Positions 21,142 to 32,881 of a stretch of 64,000 nucleotides of DNA are shown in pieces. The position numbers were made by a program, and so were the translations under genes. This stretch comes from Sclerotiophoma versabilis (taxonomy: Eukaryota > Ascomycota > Dothideomycetes > Pleosporales > Didymellaceae). How positions within the stretch are numbered: the stretch's first letter is position 1; each line of letters begins with the position of its first letter. Under the pieces are notes generated by a model. The model was not told the DNA's origin, ran no database searches, and saw only the letters and a list, made by a program, of their open reading frames with translations. The stretch is from contig JAAROD010000094.1 of assembly GCA_012274445.1 (NCBI GenBank), forward strand, positions 310,001-374,000, in the 5' to 3' direction.

Positions 21142-21665
21142 TGTACAACCGCAACAGCGAGATTGCTGAAGGAACAATGACCAGTGAGGGTGCGCACAGG
21201 AGGGAACAAAAGAACGCAGGCAGGCGAGAAGGTGGGTGGTACCAGATGTATGACTGTCGGCTTACGGGTTAGCAATCGAGGGTTTGAACCTTGTAATCCG
21301 TGCCTCAGTTGTGCAGCGCGACATTACTCGAACAGAGAACAGGCCGTTCCGTCCCGCCCGTCTGGAGCACCTGCCGGATAATCTTAGGTGCATGTAGCAC
21401 GATGCGGGATTGTGCAGGGGTAAGCGCCACAGGGATAATACCCAGATGTTCCGAACCGTCCCAACTGCTCGCAACTAATACAAATTTCTCATCGACCAGG
21501 GAAATCATCCAACTTTTGCACGTGCGTCGAGTGTGGCAAATGTAGTGTGATCGTATGCTTTGCATATTCGACATGTGTTCTGGAGCGTGGCTGCATTGCA
21601 CAATCGCCGCTTACACCTTGTGTCTCGGTGGAAAAAGTGAGCTTGTTGGTGTAACTGAGGGGAAG
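21142..21665. other. Intergenic upstream of the permease
   Basis: Permease promoter on the left and the 3' flank of the rhodopsin-like gene on the right. The stretch near 21275-21296 with GGTTTGAACC resembles a tRNA T-arm, but no cloverleaf could be folded around it. Confidence 0.4.
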
Positions 21666-22889
21666 CTATGAGCGTTGCATGCCGTCAGCTGGTTCCGTTG
21701 AAACAGCCCAGCTTCTTGACACATTGATCGACTTGTCTCGCGTAGATCGCTTCGTTCGCGATGAGTTCGAGACATCCATAAGTTGATACTCCCGTCCGCT
21801 GTACCCCTTTGAAGCGTACTCCCCCCTTCGACGGCTATCGTCGATTCGGATAAGCCCAGACTCGAATCCCTCCATAAATATTTTGGTGTATGGTAGACAC
21901 GTTGTGACGATGGCAAGGCATTGCATTATCTGATTGCAAAGTGCTGATAGCCAAAAGCCTAACGTCAAGTCTTTGTTCGTCGGTACATTGTTGTTCTCTT
22001 GATGGAAGTAGGCTAGCTGGATCGCAGCTGCTATCAAAACCCTGCAATTGTCAGATCCACGCATTTCACAGTGAAATCAAACATACAAAAATCGACAGGC
22101 AAACAAGCTCATGATGGAGGCCTTCCTTTGTCGTGTGATGCGAAGTTGTGCTGTAATTCCCAGTTCGAGTGCAATTATCGCAATCTCTGTGAAAATGTTG
22201 AGGATCGATATTGCGGTCCACCAGGTGAACTGTTGACAGTCAGAAATCTAGTGTATAGCATTCGCAGTGCAACTTACCCGGTCAAGGCATTGATCAAGGG
22301 TCCTGTCCCATGTGCGAGGCACTTTGCATTCGAAAACTGCAATGAGGACCGCACATAACAGCCACAAACATGCAAAGGCTCCGACACCGTAGTTGATCTT
22401 ACGATGCAGCTTTGAGGGGGTCAAGTTGTGAACGAACGCCACGATAGCCAGCTTTGAGAAGCCGAGTGATATAAACAGCATGATCGTTGCTGCATATTCA
22501 GCCTTTGGTAACCCGTCAGCTTTCTCTTACAAATCTTGAAAGTGAGCAAAGTACCTTGAGGATCGACTGTACATGGTCGCTGCTCAAGGCCGCTGCTGGC
22601 TTGCCAAATCCATATCCACACTGCACTAATGCAGCGATAGATTGTGCGATACAAAACAGCTGTGAAGATAGTCAGTGGCATAGCTCATAGTGCCATGTTG
22701 GGTTGGACTGACCAAAGATGTGAGAAGAAACCCCGACTCCGCTCTCAGAGCCCGGAAGACGTAGAGCTTGATACCGGCATGGGTGACAAAGGCCAAAAAA
22801 CTCGTCACAAGGCAGAACCAAACGATGATTTGGACGATGGGCGTTCTATTGGAGTCAGACAAGATGACTTGATCTAGTTGCGTCGACAT
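21666..22889 (-). CDS. Rhodopsin-domain (PTH11/SAT4-like) seven-helix integral membrane protein
   Basis: Five exons: 22889-22713, 22659-22555, 22502-22278, 22229-22087 and 22041-21666. The introns are 45-53 nt, and the product is 341 aa. Joining them gives the family signature of fungal rhodopsin-domain proteins: VQCGYGFGKPAAALSSDHVQ, then KAEYAATIMLFISLGFSKLAIVAF, VPRTWDRTLDQCLDRFTWW, and the last helices followed by a polar cytosolic tail. No CFEM domain is present at the N-terminus, unlike true Pth11. Family members are thought to be GPCR-like receptors of the plasma membrane, but the ligand is unknown. A role in surface or nutrient sensing is inference. Confidence 0.87.
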
Positions 22890-24628
22890 GTTTGCTGCGA
22901 GAGCATGTGTGCAGAGGTTGACCAGCAGCTACGGCGAGACGAATATGTTGTTTTGCTTGGGTACGACGACGCTTTGGTCGCGTATGCAAGCCGCGCATGT
23001 TCGACACCAAACCATTTGAAAGCCACATCCCGCAATGGCAGCAGGACGAGGTTCTGCGGAGATGACAGTGCAACCACTCTCGACGAGCAAGACCACGGCT
23101 GCCGGAGATCAGGCAAGTATCCCAGGCAATACTCAATCAGTCCTTCGGCTCAGGCCTCCGTCACTCTTCTATTGACAGTCGCCGAGGTCGTGTTCCCGCA
23201 AGCCTTGATGAAGGACGCGTTGGGACTCTACTGCTGCACACTACCAACAACCAACGTTCTTGTCACCTGCATGAAACCTCCGCGGTACCGAGTGATCGTA
23301 CAGTAGTGATGCTCAGCGAGTCGGATCAGCGATTGAATCGTATACATTTCCTGTTGGGTAACGGACGGCCCGGCTCATTCCCGCGTTTTTGTCGACCAAT
23401 GCGGTCGCTCCGGGATGAAGAGTGAGACGGAATAATCCTTCACATGCATGTATGGATGAAAAGCAGGTTGTGTCTAAAGGATGGTTACCACAACCGGTAA
23501 GTAAGCCCATTGGCACGAGCAATTTACGCGAAAGCCACTAGAGGTGGGTATGGGTAAGGCAGGCCGCTAAGTATCGCAGACAAGGCGCCCATCCCGCGCG
23601 GGCTGGAAGTTTGAGTGCTTGCCTGGCAGGATGAGCCGCAGCAGTAATATTTGCAGATGAAGTGCCTGACTGCCAAATCATTTGTTGGTGGCTAATTGAA
23701 TGAGCTTGGGCCCTCGGTTCTCGGTTCTCCTCGGATTCGAGTTGCTGCCGTGCCTGCAGCTCAAACAATAATCGCGGTCCATGGTAACGCGACACAGCTT
23801 GCCAACTTCCTAAACTCGCATTTTGCATGGTCATGCCAATGCTGCTGTTCAACGAAGCTATGATCTGACGGTGGCTCGCTCACGCGAGCGTAGTTCAACC
23901 ATGCTCGAGATCCGCGTCTGGATTGCATGTCCAGGATTCATAACGCGCTCCTGTCGTACCGACATCGAAAACCTCTAATTTGTTGCTGATTGGTAGCCAA
24001 AGGGAATGGAGTAGGTCTCGAACTACAGGGCCAGTGCTGCTGGCTGAGACAGAGATCTCGGTAATCGAGGCCAACAAAGGAGGTGTGCAATTAGCTGTTG
24101 TGCTCTCGCCGCGTGTCGTCCATCGCTTGCATGTGCTAGGAGAGTAAGTAAGTGCAATAGGGACCGAGGACATCCAGCATCCACTCAAGGCTGAGAACCA
24201 CACTTGTGACCTTCGACTTTGACAACCATGGCCCAAATGGTGCGTGTCGATTTGCCTTTACCCAAAGCTTAGACGAGATGGTCGAGGGAGCTGTTCGAAG
24301 TGGTGAAGGCTGGTGGTGAGCCCTGGATGCAGACAAGAGCCATGATGACGTAAGACGTGAGGAAGTCGCGAACTTCTTCAGGGTCCACACAGCTCCAGCC
24401 GAACCCTGCAAGCAATCACCTTGACCCTCACTCGTTGGAACAAGCTCCTGTGGCGCGCACAGTCGAATCTCCGACTAGCTTTCGACAAACTGTCGACGCC
24501 CGAACAACTGCAGCAAACCCAGCTCAGTTACTGCGCAGTCATTGCTCACGTACAACTTCCAAAATACACAACATAGCCCATCACTCCTACGAATTCGATA
24601 GCCGCGCACCGCGCGCCCCGCCCCCATC
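22890..24628. other. Gene-poor stretch, nothing recognised
   Basis: About 1.7 kb. Several open frames up to 142 codons overlap on both strands, but none has recognisable motifs or a plausible splice structure. The right end must hold the promoter of the CCDC130-like gene. Confidence 0.4.
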
Positions 24629-25681
24629 ATGCAGGGCTTCAACATGGGTCGGTACTACCCGCCCGACGCCTCCAACCCTCCTTCCTTCAACAAATCGCAC
24701 CCACTCGGCGCCCGCGCAAGCAAAGTCTCCCAAGGCATCCTCACCGTCCGCTTTGAGCTGCCTTTCGCCGTGTGGTGCCAGCACTGCGCGCCCGAAGCCA
24801 TCGTGGGCCAGGGTGTGCGGTTCAACGCGGCGAAGAAGAAAGTTGGCAACTACCACAGCACGCCGATATGGAGCTTTCGCGTCAAGCATTCGGCGTGTGG
24901 CGGCGAGTGGGAGATCAGGACCGATCCTAAGACAACGCAGTATCTGTGTGTCGAGGGGTGTAGGAAGAGAGATTATGGACCGGAGGAGGAAGGGGAGCGG
25001 GATGGCGAGTTGCGGTTTTTGAGCGAGACGGAGAAGGCGAAGAGGAGGGATGATGCGTTTGCCGGGCTAGAGGGCAAGTTGGAAGATAAGGCGAGGGAGA
25101 AAGGGAACAAAGAGAGGGTGGAGGAGTTGTATGAGAAGGCAGAGGTTTGGAGGGATCCGTATGATGTCAATGCGCGGTTGAGGAAGGAGATGAGGGAGAA
25201 GAGGAGGGTGTGGAAGAAAGAGGAGAAGCATAAGGAGGGCATGCAGGACAAATTCAGTCTGGGACTGGATATTGTGGATGAGACGGATGCAGATCGGCAG
25301 AAAGCTCGGCTGGTCGAGTTTGGGAGCGCCGAGGACGAGGCAGAGAGCTGGAAGCCGCTCTTCGCGGACAGGATCATCAGTCACCCTGGCGAGGTGACTC
25401 CGAAATCGAAGACAAGGAAACTGAAGGCAGAGATGGCGGCAGAGAAGAGTCGGAAAGATCTCCAACGGAAGCTCGTCGACAACACCCGCGCTGTAGTTGA
25501 TCCGTTTGTCTCCAAAGAAGCCACTTCGAAGACAAGGCCAAACCTAGGCCTACTGAAGAGAAAGCGAAGCGTGGAAGCTGGTTCGGCACCACAGGTCTCA
25601 TTATCGGATACTAAGCCAATGCACGATACTGTTGCGCCAGCCCAGAGTCTTGCTGCATTGGTCGGGTACGACTCTGACTAA
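24629..25681 (+). CDS. CCDC130/Saf4-like (CWC16 family) splicing factor
   Basis: Intronless, 350 aa. The start MQGFNMGRYYPPD is the hallmark of the Yju2/CCDC130 branch. A zinc-binding region follows with CQHC at about residues 50-53 and a second pair (CGG...C) near residues 90-111. A charged coiled-coil region (TEKAKRRDDAFAGLEGKLEDKAREKG...) leads to a basic C-terminal tail. CWC16-family proteins act on the spliceosome around catalytic activation; the CCDC130 branch is linked to non-canonical intron splicing in fission yeast (Saf4). Nuclear location is inferred. Confidence 0.9.
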   Translation: MQGFNMGRYYPPDASNPPSFNKSHPLGARASKVSQGILTVRFELPFAVWCQHCAPEAIVGQGVRFNAAKKKVGNYHSTPIWSFRVKHSACGGEWEIRTDPKTTQYLCVEGCRKRDYGPEEEGERDGELRFLSETEKAKRRDDAFAGLEGKLEDKAREKGNKERVEELYEKAEVWRDPYDVNARLRKEMREKRRVWKKEEKHKEGMQDKFSLGLDIVDETDADRQKARLVEFGSAEDEAESWKPLFADRIISHPGEVTPKSKTRKLKAEMAAEKSRKDLQRKLVDNTRAVVDPFVSKEATSKTRPNLGLLKRKRSVEAGSAPQVSLSDTKPMHDTVAPAQSLAALVGYDSD

Positions 25682-25809
25682 GGGGCTCCTTCGCATTGCC
25701 CTTTCGATTTGCGCGATTGCATACAAGGCGTTTGAAATTCACGATACCCATATAGATGATTTTATTTGAGATACCCTATTTGCAGTACGAATATCAGCAT
25801 GTACACACC

Positions 25810-26759
25810 TCAAACCTTCTGCTTCTTCATCCACTCCTCTGCCTCATCCTTGAACTCCGGCCTCCACCTCGTCAACGGCGGCCTCTCATTCACAACATCG
25901 CCCACACTCCAAAGCATTCTCTTCTTATCCGTCTCCTCACTGACATCATTATCCGGACAGATAATATAGAACTTACTCTTCTCCATCTTCTTGACCATGT
26001 ACTCCGCAACCTGCTCTGGGCTCCACGCACCCTCAGGTTTGCTGGCCGCTTGGCCGGGGTGATTACCAGACTGCACCACATCAGCTCCACTTCAACATCA
26101 GGCAAGGAAACGAAACCATACCAAGCCCGTGAACGTCCAGCCAGGAACCAGTAAATGGACGTTAGTCTTTGTATCTCTGAGATCGAAGCTCAAATGCTCC
26201 GCCAGCGCCTTAACAGCCGCTTTGGACGCATTATACGCCGCGTTGCCCGGCGGGTTCGTAATGCCCTGCTTACTGCCTGTGATGACGATTGCGCTCGGGG
26301 TATCCGAAGACCGGGCCAGAAATGACGGAACGTATGTGTTCAGGCCGTTGATTACGCCGTAGAGATTTGTGCTGAGGACCTGGCAAGCGTGTAAACACCT
26401 ACGCATTTCCTCTCGCTGTGAGAATTGCTTGCTTGCTTGCTTGCTTGCTAACACACCTGTTCGAAGTAGGCGCTCTCGCCCCACGTCCCCTTGACCATGC
26501 GCCCGGCGTTCAGCATTAGGAAGTCGACGGAGCTGACTTGCTCTTTCAGGGTGGTCCAGGCGTTGAGGTCGCTGACGTCGAGTTTGACGCATTCGATGTC
26601 GCCCTTGAGGTTCTTCTTCGCGAGATCGAGCGTCTCTTGGTTGTAGTCGACGATTGTGACTTTCATGGACGCTTTGAGGCAGAGCTCTGCGACTGCGTAC
26701 CCGATCCCGGATGCGCCGCCAGTGATCAGGGCGCGGGAGTTTGTGCGGAAGACAGACAT
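25810..26759 (-). CDS. Short-chain dehydrogenase/reductase (SDR)
   Basis: Three exons: 26759-26457, 26379-26122 and 26070-25810. The introns are 77 and 51 nt, and the product is 273 aa from MSVFRTNSRALITGG. The cofactor motif TGGASGIG is at residues 13-20, LNAG is in exon 1, the active-site serine is in ITGSKQG (Ser137), and the YNASK catalytic pair is Tyr150/Lys154. The usual second-glycine and Asp pattern (VDYNQET) suggests NAD(H) preference. The substrate is unknown. The C-terminal segment with WSPEQVAEYMVKKMEKSKFYIICPDND is typical of fungal SDRs of unassigned role. The first intron carries a GCAA microsatellite. Confidence 0.9.
26428..26450. repeat. GCTT/AAGC microsatellite inside an SDR intron
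   Basis: About five tandem copies of a 4-bp unit (GCAA on the gene strand) just inside the 5' splice site of the first SDR intron. They account for this intron being 77 nt instead of about 50. Confidence 0.9.
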
Positions 26760-27035
26760 TGCGTGCAAATGATCGGGTGTGGGCTAAGGTCAATTGGTAT
26801 TGTGAACTGGATGGATAAGCCTTGCTTTAGTTGTCCATCACTTCAGGTGTAGTAGTGTACAGATGTTTTGCGGGGTTGGAGCTTTCCGTGATGTGCGTAG
26901 CTGAAAGGTGGGGATGGTGACGTTGAGCAAGCATTCCAAGTTATATCTCCATTATCTCCGAATCTAACCAATTCATCTCTGGTTTACAATGTATTAAAGC
27001 TATGTTGCTATGGAAAGATTTACAGGACGAAGGTA

Positions 27036-29714
27036 TCAGAAGTACGATGTTAATCTCTTCTTGTCAGCGCCAGCGCTAAACTTCTCGTCTGCAATCCCAG
27101 ACTTCTCAGCTCCGAGTCTATTGAGTGTATATCTTTCCGCTTCCTCAGCAGCTGGTGTCATAACAGCCACATCGTGAAGTGTTATTGTGCTTGCGTTTGC
27201 GCGGTGTCCCTGACCGTCAATCTTCAGCGAGAACGGATAGGCGATTCCGCCTTTTGATGGGCGGGTACTAGTTCCGTCTGTCTTTGGCACAATTGTCGGC
27301 GGAGAGCTGAGCTCATCTGAGACAATGATTCCTGACGTTTGCACAGGCCGACTCATCCGTGAAAGGTTTCGAAGGTCATCTTCCGACGTGTTTGTCTGAC
27401 CTCGGTCGATCACGGTTGAATATCTGGGTCGCGAGTTCATGTGTGAGGTTCTTGCTGGTACCGGACCAACATCTCGACTGCGCTCAGTGCTCTCCGCTGT
27501 CCTATCTAGAGAGTCTGCTCTTTGCTCGCGATGTACGACCTCTGCTTTTGACGGCAGCGATGGCATTTGGTTTGCTCTCTGCTCGCGATTAATCTGAAAA
27601 GGGTTAGCATGTATTTGCAAACGTATATATTGTGTGCGGTAACGTACGGTAGCTTCATCGTGCTTACTGCCCCATAAACTCCAAAGCGACATACCCAAGC
27701 AAGTTCTCGCCGCCTTCTGCTTCCTTACGCCCTTGGCCCTCCTACCAGCCAAGGCAGTTGGTGGTGGATTCTCGCCTGCGAACCTTACAAAACCTGCCTT
27801 CATCTCTCTTATGCGCTGCTGCTGGATCATGATCTTCTGCTTTGCAAATTTGGTATTCCTTTGCCGAGATATTCTCATCCACGTGTTGACAGGGCCCGTC
27901 TTAAAAACACCGACTTCCGAGCGCGGAAGCTGAAGGGCATCCAGTTTCTCCTCAGGAACAAGAGGGTAGATATATCCCTCCAGATCGACGCGTTGTCGAA
28001 CCATGTGGTTCTCGAACGGGGGTAGAGAGTCGCCGGCCTTGCCTACTCTAGCTTCCTGCTGCCAATTGTTGGCATTACCGTTGTCCGAACCAGAGCTAAC
28101 GATTGAGATATTGTCGTCATCGAGGATATCAATGGATGTCTTTTGCGCTCTGGCCAGCGCCCATGCTCCGAACTGGGCAATACTGCGATACATGTACTTC
28201 GCTGGTTGCGTGAAGCTGAGCGCTGGCGCGACGTGGCAAAGATCATCCCAGACCTGCAGCTGCACATTCGTTGGCTTGTACTTCGACGCTTGAGCTTCAA
28301 TCTCTTGTGCGGTTTGGGTATTAGACGGAGGCGGCAGATAGGCGGCTGGATTCGCAGCTTTGTGAGCAACATAGATTTGCTCATCGCGGAGCAACTCGCC
28401 GCCACCACATTGGATAAGCAGAGGCGGTAGACCACCAAGTGAAGGCTGAAGAGCAGGCGAGACCAAGGGATGCGTTAAGAGATGATTTGGCGCATAAAGA
28501 TGGATTTGGTCCTTGATCTGAACCCGCATTTTGTCTTCCAGTTGCATAGACATGGTGCCATTTGGACTTATACTGTATTTGCCATCTGATGAGCACCACG
28601 TGTCCGGTGCTTGGGCCGAGTTATGGATCGCATTCAAGTCAGGTTTTTCTATGTTGACTGAATAGCCACGCACACGCTCAGCCTCTCCTCCTTTCTCTGT
28701 TGCGTAGTCTTTCTCGTCTTCGCTAGAGAATGATGAGCGAGGAGAGGATCTGGCTATCTGGTTCGCGTTTGGTGTACAGTTCTGGAGTTCGATAAGGTCG
28801 TCGGCGTTGGGAGGTGCTGTCGCAGTCAGTACATGATGAGCAGTCGTTGCCATTTACTTACGCCAACTTATACTCGGCTTGTGCAAGAAGCCATGTCCCG
28901 GAATGTAGTCCAATTTGTCAGTCCTAGTCACACTCGGGAAGCTGTGGGTAAGGTCCACCCAAGGGCTAATCAGAATGGCGCCAGCGGGCAGAGGTATGCC
29001 CTGGTCGCGCATTACTACAAGCATGCTGAGCACCATACCACCGCCTGCCGAGTCACCACCTAGGACGATGGTGTTTGGGTCATGGCCTTCTTCAAGCAGG
29101 TATAGATAGGCTGCTAGACAATCGTGCAGACCGCAGGGGAATGGGAACTGCGGCGCAAGCCTGTAGCGCGGCGCGAAGACACGAGCCTGGAGTTTACGCG
29201 CATGCCTTTGCATCTGGTAGCGATGCTCATCTACGCTGCCCATGAAGTAGGCGCCGCCATGGACATAGAGCATGATGCGTTGCCCCTTTGGCGTGCCAGA
29301 CTTCTCGCGCGCATCGCGATCCTTCTTCATCTCAATCCACTCGGCTTCCGGCTTTGTCCCTTCGGTTCTCCACTGCCACCAGGTGCGTCCACCCACGGCT
29401 TCGATGCCCTTGGGGCCTAGTTGCGCGTTGATGTACTGAGCGGAACGCCGTAGCTGCGCGTCTGGTATCCCGACCCTGTAGCCGTGCACCCAGTGAGGTA
29501 TTGGGATTGTTTGCGCCGTAAAGGCCTGCAAATCCTCGACTGGGCGGAGTGACGCATAGTGCAGGAAGCGCCGGACGAGCTCAACTCCTTCATGATACGA
29601 GATTTCGGCAGTAGGCTTCTGGTCCGAGTTACTGCGATTAAGGTAGTGGTTGATGTACGTCTGGATCACCGTCGGCGCGACGGCAACGCCGGCAGACAGC
29701 ATGTTGATGGGCAT
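27036..29714 (-). CDS. Alpha/beta-hydrolase fold-3 (HSL-like) lipase/esterase with long C-terminal extension
   Basis: Three exons: 29714-28862, 28816-27648 and 27593-27036. The introns are 45 and 54 nt, and the product is 859 aa from the first in-frame ATG (MPINMLSAGV). The oxyanion-hole motif HGGAYFMGS begins at His152 and the nucleophile elbow is GGDSAGG (Ser222). The C-terminal catalytic region is split by a roughly 100-residue polar insertion (LQNCTPNANQ...), resuming at LLTHPLVSPALQPSLGGLPPLLIQCGGGELLRDE and the His of WDDLCHVAP. A serine- and arginine-rich tail of over 300 residues follows. An N-terminal helix may anchor it to the ER. Lipid or steryl-ester hydrolysis is inferred from the family. 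Confidence 0.87.
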
Positions 29715-30944
29715 CGCAAGACTCTTCGCTTGCACCGAGCGCGGATTCGGATGCGGAAGTAACGGAGTTATCTGCAGGCAACAGCGTCAACGCGTGCAGC
29801 AAACAGGCAAAGATAAAGAAATGGGAGTAGAGCTTCGTCACAAATATTAGGGTATATAAAAGAAAAACGAGGAGAGAGCGCACTGGGTTATAATAATGCG
29901 ACAAAGAACAAGTGAACGCTTCTCCATATCGCAGGTGTTCATCGACGCAGGGGACCGTCTGCGAGCTGACTCAAGCTCGGCCATGTGCCTTCCGGCCACA
30001 CAGGGTTTCTAGCCACCCCACCAAAAGCCTCCCGCCGGCGGACACCTACCGAAGCCCCCTGCAAACATTCACTCACCCAGTCAGGTTGCATAGCTAGTAA
30101 TTAATCGTATTAGTAAGTACTGCTAGGGAAATTGTTTTTCATAAAAGCTCGCTACTGGAGCATACTTGATTAAACTAGCTGCTGCCAGTGTACTTTAGTA
30201 AAAGCCTATCTAAAAAAAGCCTGTTATGAAAGATCCAATCAAAACAACCGAGAGATGACAGTTTCAAGGCTAGCTCAGCTATACTACAGCTACTTGAAGT
30301 TGCGTTGTTGCGGTGAGAATGCGGGACAGTGGGAAACTGTGCGTTGGAGTTCCAGACTTCCCGCACCAAGGTGGCAAGATCGTCGGAGGCCCGCTCCAGG
30401 CTACGTCATTCACGATCTATCGATCCAGGGTCCAATCGGCTGCCCCTAACCCCACAAACTCACGCACTGACCACTCCGAACGCTCCGGAACGCGGTTGTA
30501 TAGAGATGTCGCAGAAATGCTGGGATGGAAGAAGACATGTTTCTTGTAAAACACGGCCTCTCGGAAAGCTAGCTACATTTCACTTGACCAACGACAGTGC
30601 CTAGAGTTCTCGTACACACCACCCCATTCGGCTCTGGTCGTTAGTCTGCGAATGCTTATTCAGAGTTTGCCCAGTCTCCAACAGCGAACGTGTTGCATGT
30701 AGGCTCTGACTGGCTGTATGCACGCCGCGCTGGCACACTGTAGAAGGGTTGTGTACAGTGAACATGCTGTACGTGCAGTTGTGTCGGACACTGGCGCGAG
30801 GGATTGGTCCATCGTCGCCACGCGAGGGTACACAACACCGCTCGCCCACCCAGAAGTTGGGACTGCAAACCTACAAAGGTTCGCTGCGCTCGACGGAGCT
30901 TCGTTGCATTCCGGTGTCATTTCGATCGCATCCATCAACTGAAC
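29715..30944. other. Intergenic, nothing recognised
   Basis: About 1.2 kb between divergent genes (the hydrolase to the left, the carboxylesterase to the right), so it contains both promoters. The open frames around 30600-31050 lack motifs. Confidence 0.4.
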
Positions 30945-32881
30945 ATGCGACTGACCATTGTTCTTGCGGTATCCACTACCCCAATCATCGCTGTCAAACA
31001 TTCGATACAGGTCGATCTTGGCTACGAAACATATGAGGGTGTTGCAAATCAATCTATAGGTCTTAACATCTTCAAGGGGTTTGTTACCCTATGGTAGCGC
31101 GCATATGAGACTAAACCTTCCAGCGTCAGGTTTGCGGCTCCACCAACAGGTTCACTGCGCTGGCAGGCACCCCAACCACCTAACGTCAACCGTACTGCTA
31201 TCATTCCTGCATTCACCTTCGGCCCTACGTGTCCTCAGAGTCTAAAATCTGGCTCCGTTTTTCGGGTGGCACCTTCTCCGATTGACGAAGACTGTCTGTT
31301 TCTCAACGTGTACGCGCCGCAGAATGGCACTAGCCTACCCGTTCTTGTATGGATTCATGGCGGCGGATACGGAACCGGTGACGGCCGAGACGATATGAGT
31401 AAGCTCATCAATGCCAACGACAACAGTTTCATCGGTCTGAGCATACAATACCGCGTGAGTGTGCCTCGCACAAGGCCATTGGTGCACTGTTGAAATTTGG
31501 TATAGCTCGGTGCATTCGGCTTCCTCGCTGGGGACGAAGTCTCTCGCAATGGGGTAATCAATGCGGGTCTCCTTGACCAACAGTTTGCCCTTCAATGGAT
31601 ACAGCAGCACATCCATCGTTTTGGTGGGGACCCAAGGAAGGTCACGATCTGGGGTGTATCTGCAGGAGGTGTGTAGGCGATCACATTGGAGATGAACGCT
31701 ATTAAGTTCCTAAACTTCTGCAGGTGGCTCTGTTATGTTGCATAACATTGCTTATGGGGGCACTCAAGGCACGTCTCTCTTTACCAACGTGAGCTATCCA
31801 AGTCGAACGCCGTTTCCTAGTGCGCGCTAACAACTAGCAGTCAATATCCTCGTCCCCGTATCTACCCCAGCAATACAGTTACGCAGACTGGATCCCGTCG
31901 CAATCATACTATGCCTTCGCCGCGCGTGCTGGATGCTTAAGTCCGTGGGCATTTGGCAACGGTTCCCAAACCATATTCCAATGTCTTCAGTCTAAAGATA
32001 CAACCACTCTTCAAGAAGCCTCAGCGGTGGTCTCCCAGTCAGGAAGATATGGTACCTGGGCCTTCTTGCCAGCCACGGATGGTATCTATATCCAATCGAC
32101 GCCCAGTACAGCTCTTCTCTCGGGCAAGCTTAACGGTCTTGCTCATCTGACAAGCAACGCGGCTGAGGAGGGATTTAATTACGTCCCTCAGAACATCTCG
32201 ACGAAAGTTGAGCTTGACTCCTGGATTTTTTCTGTCTTCCCGCTCTTTACCGACAATGATGTTGCGAAGCTAATTCACCACTACCCGTCTTCAAATCATG
32301 CCATGCCCAAGTTCGCAACATCAGGCACGTCTGACCCAACAGCTCTCGACACTAGTGCTACCGCGTCTGGTCTACAGCAAACAGCAAACCTGATCTACAG
32401 CGAATCAACGTTTGTTTGCCCGAGCTATTGGCTAGCAGAAGCGTACACCTCCCATCGCGCCGGCGGATACAGATTCCAAGCATCGACACCAGTCGCTTTA
32501 CACGGACTCGATTATCTGGCGGTATTCGGCAACACACCGCTGCCTAACCAGGGTCCAGACTACGTCCTCGCTGTACAGAAAATCTGGGGCGCTTTTGTCA
32601 CATCAAGCAATCCATCAATTCCAGGCGCGGGTGTTGGTTTGGAAAACTGGCCTGCGTACTCGTTCCCAGATCCGAAGATGGTCAACTTGAACCAAACAGG
32701 TGGGGTGCTGACGACAGTCAACAAGACACTGAACACGGCGCTTAATCCAGTCGACGCAACTTGGGCCGTAGAGCCAGGCTTAAAGAACAACTTCAGCATT
32801 GTAGATGCATACGCATGGGAGGGCGGTCAGGAAGCTCGATGCGAATTCTGGCGCAGCGTTGCATCAAGAGTGCCAATGTGA
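30945..32881 (+). CDS. Secreted type-B carboxylesterase/lipase
   Basis: Five exons: 30945-31078, 31124-31454, 31506-31668, 31724-31788 and 31838-32881. The introns are 45-55 nt, and the product is 578 aa. Residues 1 to about 17 are a signal peptide (MRLTIVLAVSTTPIIAV). The joined sequence shows VRFAAPPTGSLRWQAPQPP, EDCLFLNVYAP, the oxyanion hole HGGGYGTG, the nucleophile elbow GVSAGG (split by intron 3) and the catalytic-His region PVALHGLDYLAVFGN. It is therefore intact, although unspliced DNA has an in-frame TAG inside intron 1, whose donor is the unusual GTTTGT. Many NxS/T sites support secretion. The last acceptor is TAGCAG, allowing two splice products. Substrate unknown. Confidence 0.87.

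Noticed and set aside
21275..21296. tRNA-like T-arm sequence (GGTTTGAACC)
   Set aside because: No matching acceptor, D-arm or anticodon stem could be placed around it on either strand.
24357..25022. Plus-strand frame of 221 codons overlapping the CCDC130-like gene start
   Set aside because: Pro/Ser/Arg-rich shadow frame; the overlapping frame carries the conserved splicing-factor sequence.
31079..31123. In-frame TAG as evidence that the carboxylesterase is a pseudogene
   Set aside because: A small intron with canonical GT...AG ends and correct phase removes it and restores the conserved VRFAAPP sequence.
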